Shown: piece by piece, positions 39,913 to 49,069 of the stretch
Position numbering within the stretch: the stretch's first letter is position 1
How the letters are laid out: every line of letters begins with the position of its first letter
NCBI RefSeq assembly: GCF_017163705.1
Contig: NZ_JAFIWB010000001.1
Coordinates: 1 to 64,000, forward strand
Source: Xanthomonas bonasiae
GTDB lineage: Bacteria; Pseudomonadota; Gammaproteobacteria; Xanthomonadales; Xanthomonadaceae
Length of the DNA: 64,000 nucleotides
Direction of reading: 5' to 3'
Notes under the pieces: model-generated
Database searches by the model: none
What the model saw: the letters and a program-made list of their open reading frames with translations, nothing else
What the model was told of the DNA's origin: nothing
Made by a program: the position numbers and the translations under genes

Positions 39913-41834
39913 TCTGCGTCTTCCGCCAACATCGCGATCACACGCTCACAAAGATCTTTCAATGCCTTTGGAGCGTTCGCCGCCAGTTGCTCGTCCGTCA
40001 AATTGGCCATGGCGTGAAGATGAGCAACGGGCTTGCTACCAAGCTTGAAGAGCCGGTGGTAATCGAAAAAGTATCCCTTCCCAACAGCATCGAAGAGTTC
40101 AGGAACGCCTGACTTCCCCAAGACCGCTCGGTCAAGCGCTTCCTCCTCTTCATCATCAGTCGGCTTGTGCACTTCCGCACCGTAGGCGTCGGAGCACTTC
40201 ATCAGCATGGCGTAATCCAAATCAATAGGGCCTGAGAAAAAAACACCTGCAGCGGCTAGGAACTGACGCTCCACCGCGAATGCTGGCGATTGTCCAGATT
40301 CTTCCCATCCCGGCATTGCGTTGATTTGTGCAAGCGTCCTGACTTCATGACCATTAGGGTAAAGAATGAGCTGCTTGTGCGCGTTCTTTATACGCCCCCA
40401 GCCACCGCCGTGCCGGCCATAGTCAAGATCCAGAAGCGTGACATAGGGGACGCGCAAACTGGATAGCAAGCGCCAGAAGTGATTGACATGTCGCCCCCCA
40501 AGAGGCGCCACGCAGACACTGGATGCGTCCGCTTCGACGCCCATCGCGCTGAGCATGCGATGGAGCACGATGTCTTCGCTGTCGCCTTCACCCAAAACGA
40601 CCAGCTTGGCGAAGTAGACCTCCGGATAAGCCATGACCGCTTGGCGAACAAACTTGCCTGCCTCTCCGGCCTCATCCGGAAGAACGATTTGGCTGACTTG
40701 TGTGGTTCGATCAGCGCCAAGCCGCAGATGGCGGATTAAATCAGGGGTCGCTCTGCGTAAGATGGCAGGCGAATGCGTGGCCACAATCGCTTGGCCTCCT
40801 GACTCTTCTTTGAGATCTCGGAGCGATTGGATGACCCGACCTAGATACTGAGGCGAAAGGCTGTTCTCAGGTTCCTCCACCGCCAGCAAAGTGAAAGCAG
40901 CCGGCCTTAGCCGAGCTAAGTCAAAAGGTGACTCTTCGTCGGTCAGCGCTGCGACATCAACCGCATGGGCTGCTAAGACGAGCGAGATGTAAAGCAATGA
41001 CTGCTGACCGTCACTGAGGCGCTCGAAATCCACTGATGGCGTTTCGTGACCGGGCGAGAAGCGAACACTGACCTGCTTCAACACCTCAGCGAGCCCACCT
41101 GTGCCAAAAGCAATACTAGGGGAGGCGAAGAACTTCCCCTTGTGAAGCTTTCCCCACCCTGCCGTAAGTGCCTTACCAAACGCTGCAACGCCCTCATTTT
41201 CGGTGACTGCTGCACCGAGCTGCTCGGATAGGTCGTTTGCCTTGGTGCGCTCAGCGGTCCAGTCTGCCGCTCGAAGGGCTCGCCCAAGCAAGGAAGCTGC
41301 GCTGTATGCGATGTGGTCGGCGGGATTACGCCTAGCCGGCAAGTAATGAACCTGGATGGCTTGCCGATCCGGCTTTGGCATGCCCCTAAGCTGCGTGGGC
41401 ACACCGTCCTCATCGGCTGCCAATACGTATTCCAAGCGTTGCTCAATCTCCCCACTCTCATCCATCTCTGCTGTGAGTCGGATGCGCACACCAGGGACAC
41501 CATCGGCGCTTTGGAGTTGCATGTGCGAGAAGAAGATCGGAACAGCGGCGGTGCCCTCGCCCTCTTTGACCTCGGGAAACGTGAAGTCTGCCTCGATCCA
41601 TAGACTCGCGGCCTTTCCCTCCGCTGGCACTTCGCCCATCGCCACATGGAAGTCAGAAGGCAGAACCGCACGCATGCTGCCTGCTGTGCCGAACATGCGC
41701 GCGAGCGCTGTCAAGGCCGCTGTTTTACCTGCTCCATTGGGACCAAGCAGGTAGGTCATCGAATCTAGTTTGACTTCTATTGGTTTGGGGCCAAAGGACC
41801 AGAAATTGCAGATTCTGACGACTGCTAACTGCAT
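39909..41834 (-). CDS. gajA: OLD-family ATPase-TOPRIM nuclease, Gabija GajA-like
   Basis: A 641-residue protein. The ABC-type ATPase part has Walker A LGPNGAGKTAAL near residue 30, a signature-like LSDGQQSLLYISL and Walker B LLAVEEPENSLSPQ with ATHSP. The TOPRIM part has LGEGDSED near residue 415 and the DLD of LLDLDYGRHGG. This domain order and the helicase partner fit Gabija, in which GajA cuts invading DNA when nucleotide levels fall. A clear AGGGGAAG ribosome site precedes the ATG. At 641 residues it is a little longer than the best-known GajA (about 580). Confidence 0.85.
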   Translation of the reverse strand: MQLAVVRICNFWSFGPKPIEVKLDSMTYLLGPNGAGKTAALTALARMFGTAGSMRAVLPSDFHVAMGEVPAEGKAASLWIEADFTFPEVKEGEGTAAVPIFFSHMQLQSADGVPGVRIRLTAEMDESGEIEQRLEYVLAADEDGVPTQLRGMPKPDRQAIQVHYLPARRNPADHIAYSAASLLGRALRAADWTAERTKANDLSEQLGAAVTENEGVAAFGKALTAGWGKLHKGKFFASPSIAFGTGGLAEVLKQVSVRFSPGHETPSVDFERLSDGQQSLLYISLVLAAHAVDVAALTDEESPFDLARLRPAAFTLLAVEEPENSLSPQYLGRVIQSLRDLKEESGGQAIVATHSPAILRRATPDLIRHLRLGADRTTQVSQIVLPDEAGEAGKFVRQAVMAYPEVYFAKLVVLGEGDSEDIVLHRMLSAMGVEADASSVCVAPLGGRHVNHFWRLLSSLRVPYVTLLDLDYGRHGGGWGRIKNAHKQLILYPNGHEVRTLAQINAMPGWEESGQSPAFAVERQFLAAAGVFFSGPIDLDYAMLMKCSDAYGAEVHKPTDDEEEEALDRAVLGKSGVPELFDAVGKGYFFDYHRLFKLGSKPVAHLHAMANLTDEQLAANAPKALKDLCERVIAMLAEDAE

Positions 41835-42011
41835 GAACTTCCCCTGTTCCGCGCCCTCCTTCGGGCACCCCTATCGTATCGCTCCCCGGCCGCTTCGTCC
41901 CGCCCTTATTTATAACCAATCGAGATGGCATGAAGCCGGCCAGATCCGCCAGTTATAACAGCTTGACTAGCCTCGCGACACTTGGAAGTATGCAAGTCAA
42001 GACAAGGGGGG

Positions 42012-42764
42012 ATGATGGACAAAGCAAGGGATCGTCGAAGCAATCTGGAATACACAGCACAGGAAGCAGCTGATCTAGATGCACCTGCTCCCAGGGCGTC
42101 CTCCAAGCGGTCGTGGTCCATCACCACGTTGATCGGCAGCATCGCTGCGATGACGACCCTGGCTGGGATTGTGCTTCACGGATGTGGGCATGTCGCATAC
42201 ACAAGCTATCTCAATGCGTGGGGTGTCCAAGCAGACCTCTTTCCTCAATCCACCGACTGGAAAATCATCCGAGGCTACTATGCCATTGTGCTGGAAGGCA
42301 TTGGGGTCATCCACTCCGTCCCATGGCTTGCCTTGTTGCTCGCTTTTTTCTTGCTGTGGTTCGCGGTTTGGATCTACCGCTTCCCTGCCCGACCCGCCAA
42401 AGGAGTTCGCATCAAAGAATTTGGTCGACGTCACCCTTCAATCATGCTTGTCCTGTCATCAGGAGGCATCGCCGCCTCTGGCATCTACCTTGCAACGACA
42501 CTTTTTTTCGTCAGTATGTTCGTATCAGTCTTACCAGGATTTGTTGGCGAACATGCTGGAAAAAATGAAGCGAGCGCTGAGCAGCGTCACTTACTCGGCC
42601 CGGTATCGCGCGGCGATACGGAACTCTGGGAGAGGGGCGAGCGAAAGATCCGGGGCCACATCATCGCCAGCAGCTCTGAACTGATCGCCATTTATGACAC
42701 TGACCTTCATCAGGTTCGAACGTTGTCGCGCGGCGATTGGGAGATTCGACGGGTGACGCCATGA
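42012..42764 (+). CDS. multi-pass membrane protein of unknown function
   Basis: About 250 residues after an AAGGGGGG ribosome site, with ATGs at 42012 and 42015. Three hydrophobic spans are visible (SITTLIGSIAAMTTLAGIVL, WLALLLAFFLLWFAVWIY and GIYLATTLFFVSMFVSV), followed by a cytoplasmic or periplasmic tail of about 75 residues with beta character. No known motif was found. It is divergent from the Gabija pair and could be an accessory membrane effector, or unrelated cargo. Confidence 0.65.
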   Translation: MMDKARDRRSNLEYTAQEAADLDAPAPRASSKRSWSITTLIGSIAAMTTLAGIVLHGCGHVAYTSYLNAWGVQADLFPQSTDWKIIRGYYAIVLEGIGVIHSVPWLALLLAFFLLWFAVWIYRFPARPAKGVRIKEFGRRHPSIMLVLSSGGIAASGIYLATTLFFVSMFVSVLPGFVGEHAGKNEASAEQRHLLGPVSRGDTELWERGERKIRGHIIASSSELIAIYDTDLHQVRTLSRGDWEIRRVTP

Positions 42765-42842
42765 AATCGGGGTCACGAGAGTCTAAGAAACCGAGCATTG
42801 CGCGCACAGGAGGCAGAAATAGAGGCGCGTCATCTCCCTGCT

Positions 42843-45422
42843 TCACATCCCCCGAGTCGGCCCTGCCTGCTCCTGCGCTTGCTTCTGGCTCATCTCTACC
42901 TGCTGCTGACGCACCTGATCCTGCTTGATGACCTCGGCCTGCTGCAGGTTCTGCTCTGCCGGCTGCTGGGCCGCCTCCCGCCCATCCACCCGAGCATGGA
43001 ACATCGGCAGCTTGTCGCCAAACGGCGCATAGACCGCCAGCACGCTCTCGGCCCCGTCCTTGCCCAGCGCGCCGGTGACCCGGTCCACCCGCTTCACCAG
43101 CGGGTCCTCAACCTGCTGCCTGTAGAGCGCCGCAGTGACGTTGCGGCTCTCCTCCTCGTTCCAGTTCCCCGTGCCGCTGACCCAAGAATGGATCGTCTGG
43201 TAGGTGGGGTGGTCCGGGTGCGCGGGGTTGTCGGCCAGCATCGGACCCTGCGCCCCCTTCTCCTGCGCCGGTTCGGCGTCCTGCTCTTTGCTGCGGCCTA
43301 GTGCCGACACGGAGACCGTCGCCAGCGTTGGCACGTGCGCCATGGCGGGCTGTCCCAGTTCGGCCTTGGCTTGGCGCAGCTCCTCGGAGGTGGTCACCGC
43401 AACCTGGTGGGCCACCCCGTCTTGGCCGACCTGGTAGTGGGCAATCGGGCTGTCGTAGCCATATTGCCCCTGCTCGTTCGGCTTCAGCTGCTGCATCGTC
43501 GGACCGGTAAGGCCTTCGGCCTCCTTGGTCCGATGAGTGGCCAATTCCACCGCCTGCAGGTTGTGCTCCTGGGCGTTGAGGTCGATGCCGGCGGCTCGAT
43601 ACCGATGCAGAAGCTCGTTGTGCTCCATCTGCGCCGGCGAGGGCGCGGGGCGAGCCTCAATGGCCGCCAAGGTTTCTTGGGCGCGCTCCAGTGACGGCTG
43701 GCGCATCTGGTTGGTGAGCTCCAGCTCCACTGCCAAGTTGCCGGCGGCCACCCCGTCCTTGCCCGCCCACTGCCCCTCAGCAGTGCGCTGGTAGACCTGG
43801 CCGTCGTGTCCCTGCACGTGGTCGGGCCTGGCCCGAGCATTCTCCACCGCGGTCGGCACCCCTACCCCGTAGTCCTGCCCGCGCTGGGCGGCATGGCTTT
43901 CCAGGTAGGCCTGGGCGATGGCCTCGCGGCCGGTGGCGATGTTGTTCTCGATGCGCCCCAGGGCTTCCTGATTCAGGCGCTGAGCCTGCGCTGGGGTAGC
44001 GGTCTGCGGTGTGTAGACCCCCTGGTCGTTGGCGCCCGTCACACCGGTCTTAACCTGGCGCTCCCAGGACTCGGTGGTCGGATTGCGATGCCAGTTCTGG
44101 TTGTCGAGGCCCGTCCGGTCGCCGGCCTGGGCCGGGAGGTTGAACGGATCCTGCGGCGGGGGGGCTTTGCCCAGCGCGAACTCGGCAGCCTTGGCATTTG
44201 CCATGGCACCCAGTTCCTGGGACTTCACATAGCTGGCGCCGACGGATCCTTGGATAGGGGCGTCGCGGCCATCAGGCGTGCGATCGAACGCGCCTTGGCG
44301 CTCCCAATCCCGTCCATTGAACTGCCAGTCCACACCAGCTCGATCGGTCTGGTGGAAGATGTCGCGGTTCTCTTTGAGGTCGACGGCCTTGTCGAAGGCC
44401 TTGCTCATCAAGACGGCGTCGCCCACCACCAACGCCGCAGGCACAAACCCACTGCTGCTGCCCAGCGCGGCCGCGGTGGCCGCGCCGCCGGCCCAGCCGC
44501 CCGCGTTGCGCGCAATGGCGTGCTGAACCTCCGACTGCGCCGCCGTGGTGTTGCCCTGCTCCATCAGCGCCGAGGCCGTGCGGGCAGTCATGACCGCATC
44601 CGCGCCCGTGGCCAGAAGTCCGCCGGCACGGGTCAGGCCACGGGCAGAGGCTTCACCCATCAACAACTGCATGGCGACTTCGCCGCGCTGGCCGCGTGGG
44701 ACACGAAGGTTCTGTGCGGCTTCCTCACCCAGGGTCTGCTCGACCTTGAGGATGCCCTGCTCGGACAAGACCACGCGCCCGTCGTGATGGGCGTTGGCAA
44801 TGGCGAGCGACAACCCGCTGCGTTGAAGCTCGATGTCCCCGCCTCGAACGATCGCAGCGTTACTGACCTGGATTTGGCTGAGCGTGGTGACGATTCGAGA
44901 CTCGGAATGCACGACGGCGCCCCAACCGTGGTCCACCCCAGTGAAACCCTTCAGCGCCTCGACCTGCTGCGCGTGGGTTTGGTAGTAGGCCGGGATATCG
45001 CGAAAGAACTGACGGACTCTCTGGCTCGTTTGCGCCGGAAGTTCGCCAACGGGAGTATTGGTGTTCAAGTCGCCATTGATCAGCCCGACCTTGACCGTGT
45101 CGCGCAACTGCTCTACGCGCTGAGCCACCCGGTCAATCGCATCAGGGTCCCCCATCAAAGCAGCTTGACCGTCTCGCGTCGATTGGATGCGATTCAACCG
45201 TTCAAGCATGCCCTTCTGGTATTCGGCTAGAGGGCCACCACTGTGTGGCGTCACCCCAAGCGCGTCAGCCAGCTGAGGACTAGCCGGCAGGAACAAACGG
45301 TTCTCAGAAGCATGGATATGAAACTTCCCGACCTCTTGCAGCTTTGCCAACAACTCGCTGTTCTTCAGCGTCTGCTGTTCGATGTTGTGATGATCTTGGA
45401 AAATCGTCCGATAGTTCGCCAT
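42843..45422 (-). CDS. X-T4SS antibacterial effector with XVIPCD-like C-terminus
   Basis: An 859-residue protein without signal peptide. The last 120 residues have the features of XVIPCD, the VirD4-recognition tail of Xanthomonadaceae T4SS effectors: NPAHPDHPTYQTIHSWV, a VDRVTGALG segment, an AVYAPFGDKLPMFHARV stretch and a glutamine-rich tail. Before it comes a module seen in such effectors (GQVYQRTAEGQWAG, VELELTNQMRQPSLE). The middle has two small W-containing repeats (WQFNGRDWERQ, WHRNPTTESWERQ) and an Ala/Gly-rich hydrophobic stretch at about 275-350. The toxic activity is not evident. AAGGAAGGAG precedes the ATG. The gene upstream is the likely immunity gene. No T4SS structural genes are in the window. 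Confidence 0.75.
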   Translation of the reverse strand: MANYRTIFQDHHNIEQQTLKNSELLAKLQEVGKFHIHASENRLFLPASPQLADALGVTPHSGGPLAEYQKGMLERLNRIQSTRDGQAALMGDPDAIDRVAQRVEQLRDTVKVGLINGDLNTNTPVGELPAQTSQRVRQFFRDIPAYYQTHAQQVEALKGFTGVDHGWGAVVHSESRIVTTLSQIQVSNAAIVRGGDIELQRSGLSLAIANAHHDGRVVLSEQGILKVEQTLGEEAAQNLRVPRGQRGEVAMQLLMGEASARGLTRAGGLLATGADAVMTARTASALMEQGNTTAAQSEVQHAIARNAGGWAGGAATAAALGSSSGFVPAALVVGDAVLMSKAFDKAVDLKENRDIFHQTDRAGVDWQFNGRDWERQGAFDRTPDGRDAPIQGSVGASYVKSQELGAMANAKAAEFALGKAPPPQDPFNLPAQAGDRTGLDNQNWHRNPTTESWERQVKTGVTGANDQGVYTPQTATPAQAQRLNQEALGRIENNIATGREAIAQAYLESHAAQRGQDYGVGVPTAVENARARPDHVQGHDGQVYQRTAEGQWAGKDGVAAGNLAVELELTNQMRQPSLERAQETLAAIEARPAPSPAQMEHNELLHRYRAAGIDLNAQEHNLQAVELATHRTKEAEGLTGPTMQQLKPNEQGQYGYDSPIAHYQVGQDGVAHQVAVTTSEELRQAKAELGQPAMAHVPTLATVSVSALGRSKEQDAEPAQEKGAQGPMLADNPAHPDHPTYQTIHSWVSGTGNWNEEESRNVTAALYRQQVEDPLVKRVDRVTGALGKDGAESVLAVYAPFGDKLPMFHARVDGREAAQQPAEQNLQQAEVIKQDQVRQQQVEMSQKQAQEQAGPTRGM

Positions 45423-45457
45423 GGATCAGGCTCCTTCCTTGCTGCCAGTGCCGCGAA

Positions 45458-46117
45458 TCAGCAGTTCACAACGTCGTCAAACCAAAGCCCATTGGACTTG
45501 CTGGGCGTAACAATGCCCGCCGCTTCAACGGCCTCCTTGAACGCTCTATCGCAGAAGACACCACCATGGAAAGACAACCTGAAAACATGTGCCGAACCCA
45601 GCACATCCCGCCTGAAGGCCAGCCGGATGTCGCCGGTGAGGTCGTAGTATTTCCCCGCTTCGAATTCGTCACTGATCTCGATGTTGAGCTCAGAGGCCTC
45701 TTCGTCCAAGGCATCCAAGGTGCGGACAACATCGCAGAGGAAGACGGTCGGGCCCTTGGAGCCATCGGCCAAGCGATAGTCAGCGTCAGCGAAGGCGAAG
45801 GCGTCCGCGTCCACTGACTCCATCACACGGCGCAGCCGTTCGGAAACCAACCAATAGCCGCTGAAGCCACCCTCCAGGTCTTCAGGCAGCACGCCCTCAC
45901 TGGGGCGGTAAACCAGGCGTGGGGTTTCGCGCAATGGCGGGAACCCGCCCTCCTTTGGCTTCACGATGAGGCGCGGCGGCGTTCGCAGAACACTCTCGTT
46001 TTCAAAGACCACCCCGTGACCTTTTCCTCCACGCCGAGCGTCCGGCAGCAGCTGGAAGAACTCTCCCTTTTTAGCCTCATTGGTCATCTTGGTATCCATG
46101 CGCTGCGTCCCGTCCAT
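45458..46117 (-). CDS. DUF1629/Imm11-like immunity protein
   Basis: A 219-residue protein. The C-terminal part resembles the DUF1629 (Imm11) immunity family: FLCDVVRTLDALDEEASEL, an FRRDVLGSAHVFRL stretch, and VFCDRAFKEAVEAAGI near the end. It ends 36 bases before the effector gene on the same strand, the usual immunity-effector arrangement of X-T4SS pairs. It has no signal peptide, so it would act in the cytoplasm, or its partner's target is cytoplasmic. Confidence 0.72.
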   Translation of the reverse strand: MDGTQRMDTKMTNEAKKGEFFQLLPDARRGGKGHGVVFENESVLRTPPRLIVKPKEGGFPPLRETPRLVYRPSEGVLPEDLEGGFSGYWLVSERLRRVMESVDADAFAFADADYRLADGSKGPTVFLCDVVRTLDALDEEASELNIEISDEFEAGKYYDLTGDIRLAFRRDVLGSAHVFRLSFHGGVFCDRAFKEAVEAAGIVTPSKSNGLWFDDVVNC

Positions 46118-46235
46118 AGGCTCATGTCCTTCAAATTACTGGGACCGGAGTCTAGCGCTATCACTGACTGCTTGGGCAGACAAATGGACACGTGGCCTCG
46201 CCCTTGTGCCACTGCCTCTGCTGCGCCCAAAGGGC

Positions 46236-46919
46236 TCAACGCTTTGCCGGTTGCCACCCCGCACTCAGGGCATCCGCTGGGCTACAGAACATGCGCTCGC
46301 CGCGTGCCTGATCGATGCTGGTGCGTTGGTAATCCCGCTGGCCTGGCACGTGGTAGATCTTCTTGCCCTGACGGGAGATGTTGCCCTTGATGCGGCATCC
46401 GCCCGGCATGGGTGGCTCGGCCACTGGAGCATGGCGTGCCACCTGCTCGCGCCTGCTGCGGCGGTAGTCCGCGGGCATCTGGAAAGGCCCTTGCCAGAGG
46501 TTGCGCCGCTGCTGGCGTGCGTCGGCCTCGTCAGCGATGAACGCCGTTGCGTATTGGCGATACGCGACCGCCCAACCGGAGTTCACCATCCAGCGGTTGA
46601 CAGATTTTCCCTGGACGAAGCACTCCGCGACCACCCGGCCGTAGCGGTCCGTGTCCTTGGGCTGGCAGTGAACGGTCTTGTCCAGCACATAGCCGTCCAG
46701 CGCGGCGGCGGACCGCCGGCCACATGGCCACGAGCGCCCGTCTTTGGTGGTGCATTGCTGGGTGCTTTCCGGGGCATCGATGCCCCACAGGCGGATGCGC
46801 TGCTTCGCCACCGTGAGGGTGTCCCCGTCTGTAACGGTCCCGCGGCCGACCAGCTCTACTGCCACGCCAGGAATCGAAGCAAAAACCAAAGACAGAACCA
46901 ACAGACCCTTCAACGCCAT
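46236..46919 (-). CDS. secreted SNase-type thermonuclease
   Basis: A 227-residue protein starting at 46919 with a signal peptide (MALKGLLVLSLVFASIPGVA). It has a staphylococcal-nuclease fold: VTDGDTLTV, IRLWGIDAPE with the catalytic Arg and Asp/Glu region, DRYGRVVAEC, and an SVNRWMV segment. The last 55 residues carry a GNISRQGKKIYHVPGQ segment often appended to SNases of mobile elements. It probably degrades DNA in the periplasm or outside the cell. Four GTG/ATG codons upstream are less likely starts. Confidence 0.88.
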   Translation of the reverse strand: MALKGLLVLSLVFASIPGVAVELVGRGTVTDGDTLTVAKQRIRLWGIDAPESTQQCTTKDGRSWPCGRRSAAALDGYVLDKTVHCQPKDTDRYGRVVAECFVQGKSVNRWMVNSGWAVAYRQYATAFIADEADARQQRRNLWQGPFQMPADYRRSRREQVARHAPVAEPPMPGGCRIKGNISRQGKKIYHVPGQRDYQRTSIDQARGERMFCSPADALSAGWQPAKR

Positions 46920-47029
46920 CACAACAACGACTTCCTCTAAGCGCATGCTCGTGTGGCGAGCGCCAGTTCAAACAGGGCCCGACACTTTAGCGGAAGCGGG
47001 AAAGGTGCGCCGACCAAGTCGAAAACCCT

Positions 47030-47230
47030 TCAACCCAGACTTGCGTTCCTGGTGTGGTCGCCGCCGGTCTCGTCTACGACAACGAAGTCGCTCACCAGCC
47101 AGCCGTATGCATCGCTGAGCGCGTCGGCGATGTGTTCTTCGCTCTCGCATTCTACCGTGGCTTCACCCGGCAATGCGGGACGCTTGCCGTCGGTCTCCCA
47201 CACAATCCCGCGCACGTGAAACGCCTTCAT
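47030..47230 (-). CDS. small acidic hypothetical protein
   Basis: A 66-residue protein beginning MKAFHVRGIVWETDG, with GGAG upstream of the ATG at 47230. The sequence is acidic (ECESEEHIADALSDAYGW) and ends near DFVVVDETGGD. Short proteins of this type occur in cargo of integrative elements; the role is unknown. Confidence 0.6.
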   Translation of the reverse strand: MKAFHVRGIVWETDGKRPALPGEATVECESEEHIADALSDAYGWLVSDFVVVDETGGDHTRNASLG

Positions 47231-47311
47231 TCCTGCTCCATGGATGTGGATGTGGATGTGCATCTGCCTTGGCAGTCTAGCTTCGGCAGACTGCTTGGGT
47301 GAAGGGGCGGG

Positions 47312-47791
47312 CTATGCCCACCCCCTACTGGCCAGGCTGACGTGCTGCCGGCCACCGATGACCAGGTGGTCAAGGACTCGGATGTCGAGAAGCGCCAGCG
47401 CCTGCTTCAGTCGCTCGGTGACTTGGCGGTCGGCCTGGCTGGGCTCCGGGTTCCCGCTCGGATGGTTGTGGAAGAGGATGACGGCGACGGCGTTGAGGTC
47501 CAGGGCGCGCTTGGCGACGACCCGGTTGTGGACTTCGCAAGCGTCGGTGGTGCCGGTGAACAAGTGCTCGGTGGCCAGGATGTGGTGCTTGGTGTCGAGG
47601 AAGACGACGCCGAAGACTTCGTGCGGCAGGTGGGCGCAGCGGGCGACCAGGTAGCTGCCTGCCTGCTCGGGGCTGTGGATGTGGCCCAGTCGTTGAAGGC
47701 GCTGCTCCAGGATGGTGGCTGCTGCGAGCAAGATGCCCTCCTCGTCCATCTGGAGTTGGTATTGGGCCTTCCGGTCTTGGGTGCGCTTCAT
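47312..47791 (-). CDS. RadC-like JAB/MPN domain protein
   Basis: A 159-residue protein that contains the JAMM motif: a glutamate near VVFLDTKH and HNHPSGNPEPSQAD with the metal-binding histidines, serine and aspartate. This is the RadC-like domain without the helix-hairpin-helix N-terminus, the form carried by many integrative elements and phages. GGAGAAG precedes the ATG at 47791. The biochemical role of such proteins is unsettled despite the DNA-repair name. Confidence 0.88.
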   Translation of the reverse strand: MKRTQDRKAQYQLQMDEEGILLAAATILEQRLQRLGHIHSPEQAGSYLVARCAHLPHEVFGVVFLDTKHHILATEHLFTGTTDACEVHNRVVAKRALDLNAVAVILFHNHPSGNPEPSQADRQVTERLKQALALLDIRVLDHLVIGGRQHVSLASRGWA

Positions 47792-48157
47792 CGGTTCTTC
47801 TCCACCAGCGCGTTGTGCGCCTCGTGGGAACCGGCAGGCGAAGCGTCCGGCCCTACCGCACCCGGCAGTGAGCACCGCTTGCGGCGCGCAGCGGAGGGCC
47901 GGAACAGAGCGCCAGCGTCGAGGAGGAGGCTCGCCCTTGCGGTCGGGACAGCGAAGCTAGGATTCCCTTTAAGAGGCCCAGCGCTGGTGGAGATGAAATG
48001 CGTTGAAACCCAACCCAGTGGGGGGAAATACGGACCTGAGTGGGTAGGAGGACAGCAGGCGTTCTCGGCCAATGGACTTATCGGTCAGCGCCCTGAGGAT
48101 TTGGCCTTTGCGCATTGCCTTTGCGGCGTGTTTGCGTGTCTGAGGCAAACTGGAGGC

Positions 48158-48685
48158 ATGGATACGATTCGGACCTACCGTCCTGAGGACTTCGGCGCCT
48201 GCCTGGGGCTGTTTGATGGCAACCTGCCGGCGTTCTTCAGCGCTGAGGAACGCCCTGACTTCGTGCGATTTCTAACGCACCATGCCGCCGCTTGGCACTA
48301 CCGAGTCATTGAACGTGCGGGTGAAGTGATTGCATGCGCGGGCTACTCAATCAGCACGGAGGGCACGACGGCAAGCCTATGCTGGGGCATGGTCCATCCG
48401 AAGCTGCATCGACAGGGCGTGGGGACAATGCTGCTCTTGGCTCGGCTGGAAGCCTTGCGCCGGAGGCCGGACATCGAGCAAGTCGTGTTGGGCACCAGCC
48501 AACACACACAGGGCTTCTATGCTCGCTTTGGCTTTGTGGTGAAGAAAGTGGTGCCAGATGGCTACGGTGCGGGCTTGGACAGGTGGGACATGACACTCGA
48601 CCTGAAGGCACCGGCACAGCGCTGCTCAAGCATCCCGCCGGACGAGCGGCCATCGATCACGCTCCGCACCAAGGGCACGTCGTGA
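48158..48685 (+). CDS. GNAT-family N-acetyltransferase
   Basis: A 175-residue protein with TGGAGGC before the ATG at 48158. The acetyl-CoA loop VHPKLHRQGVGTMLL and the GFYARFGFV strand-helix near residue 125 are typical of GNAT enzymes. The substrate is unknown; it may acetylate a small molecule or a protein N-terminus. It is unrelated in orientation to its RadC-like neighbour. Confidence 0.85.
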   Translation: MDTIRTYRPEDFGACLGLFDGNLPAFFSAEERPDFVRFLTHHAAAWHYRVIERAGEVIACAGYSISTEGTTASLCWGMVHPKLHRQGVGTMLLLARLEALRRRPDIEQVVLGTSQHTQGFYARFGFVVKKVVPDGYGAGLDRWDMTLDLKAPAQRCSSIPPDERPSITLRTKGTS

Positions 48686-48835
48686 AGCACCAGGCGCCTC
48701 CACCCTAGGCATCAGGAATTTTTGAGCCCGCGGCATCGCTCTCACCCTTAGAATATAAATCAAACTAACAATAATTAGGCTAACATTTAAGATATATTCA
48801 TCCTAAAGCCGCGCCCTCAACGCCATTTAGTTAGC

Positions 48836-49036
48836 TTATTTACTGCAAACAGTACACAATTGACTGCGATAAATCGACTCAGATTTTCTTGAAACCCTTG
48901 GTATACAAGGCTTCTCGTCAGATAACAGATTAGCGAACCCCAGAAGCACCCAATGGGCGACACCCCAACGCCTGAGGTCTTCAACCGCACCGCAAATTTT
49001 TGTATCGCCCCCGTTGACGAATTTTCGTCCTGTCAT
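48836..49036 (-). CDS. possible small protein divergent from integrase
   Basis: A 66-codon frame starting at 49036 with AGTAGGG upstream. The translation (VEDLRRWGVAHWVLLGFANLL, a basic tail and two cysteines at the end) resembles no family I know. Excisionase-type genes often sit divergent to integrases, but no HTH is evident. The surrounding 48,700-49,060 is AT-rich and otherwise without genes. The call is weak. Confidence 0.25.
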   Translation of the reverse strand: MTGRKFVNGGDTKICGAVEDLRRWGVAHWVLLGFANLLSDEKPCIPRVSRKSESIYRSQLCTVCSK

Positions 49037-49042
49037 ATCCCT

Positions 49043-49064
49043 ACTTCCATCTACCGATGGAAGT
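49043..49064 (+). promoter_or_regulatory. hairpin covering integrase ribosome binding site
   Basis: A perfect 9-bp inverted repeat, arm ACTTCCATC with loop TACC, ends five bases before the integrase ATG. The only purine-rich stretch upstream of that ATG, GGAAG, lies in the second arm. Folding of the mRNA would reduce integrase translation. As DNA the palindrome could also be a repressor or integrase site. Confidence 0.45.
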
Positions 49065-49069
49065 GACCC

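Noticed and set aside
47342-48157. Upstream extension of the GNAT gene to a 447-codon protein
   Set aside because: The extra N-terminal 272 codons are antisense to the RadC-like gene, while a clear ribosome site precedes the ATG at 48158.
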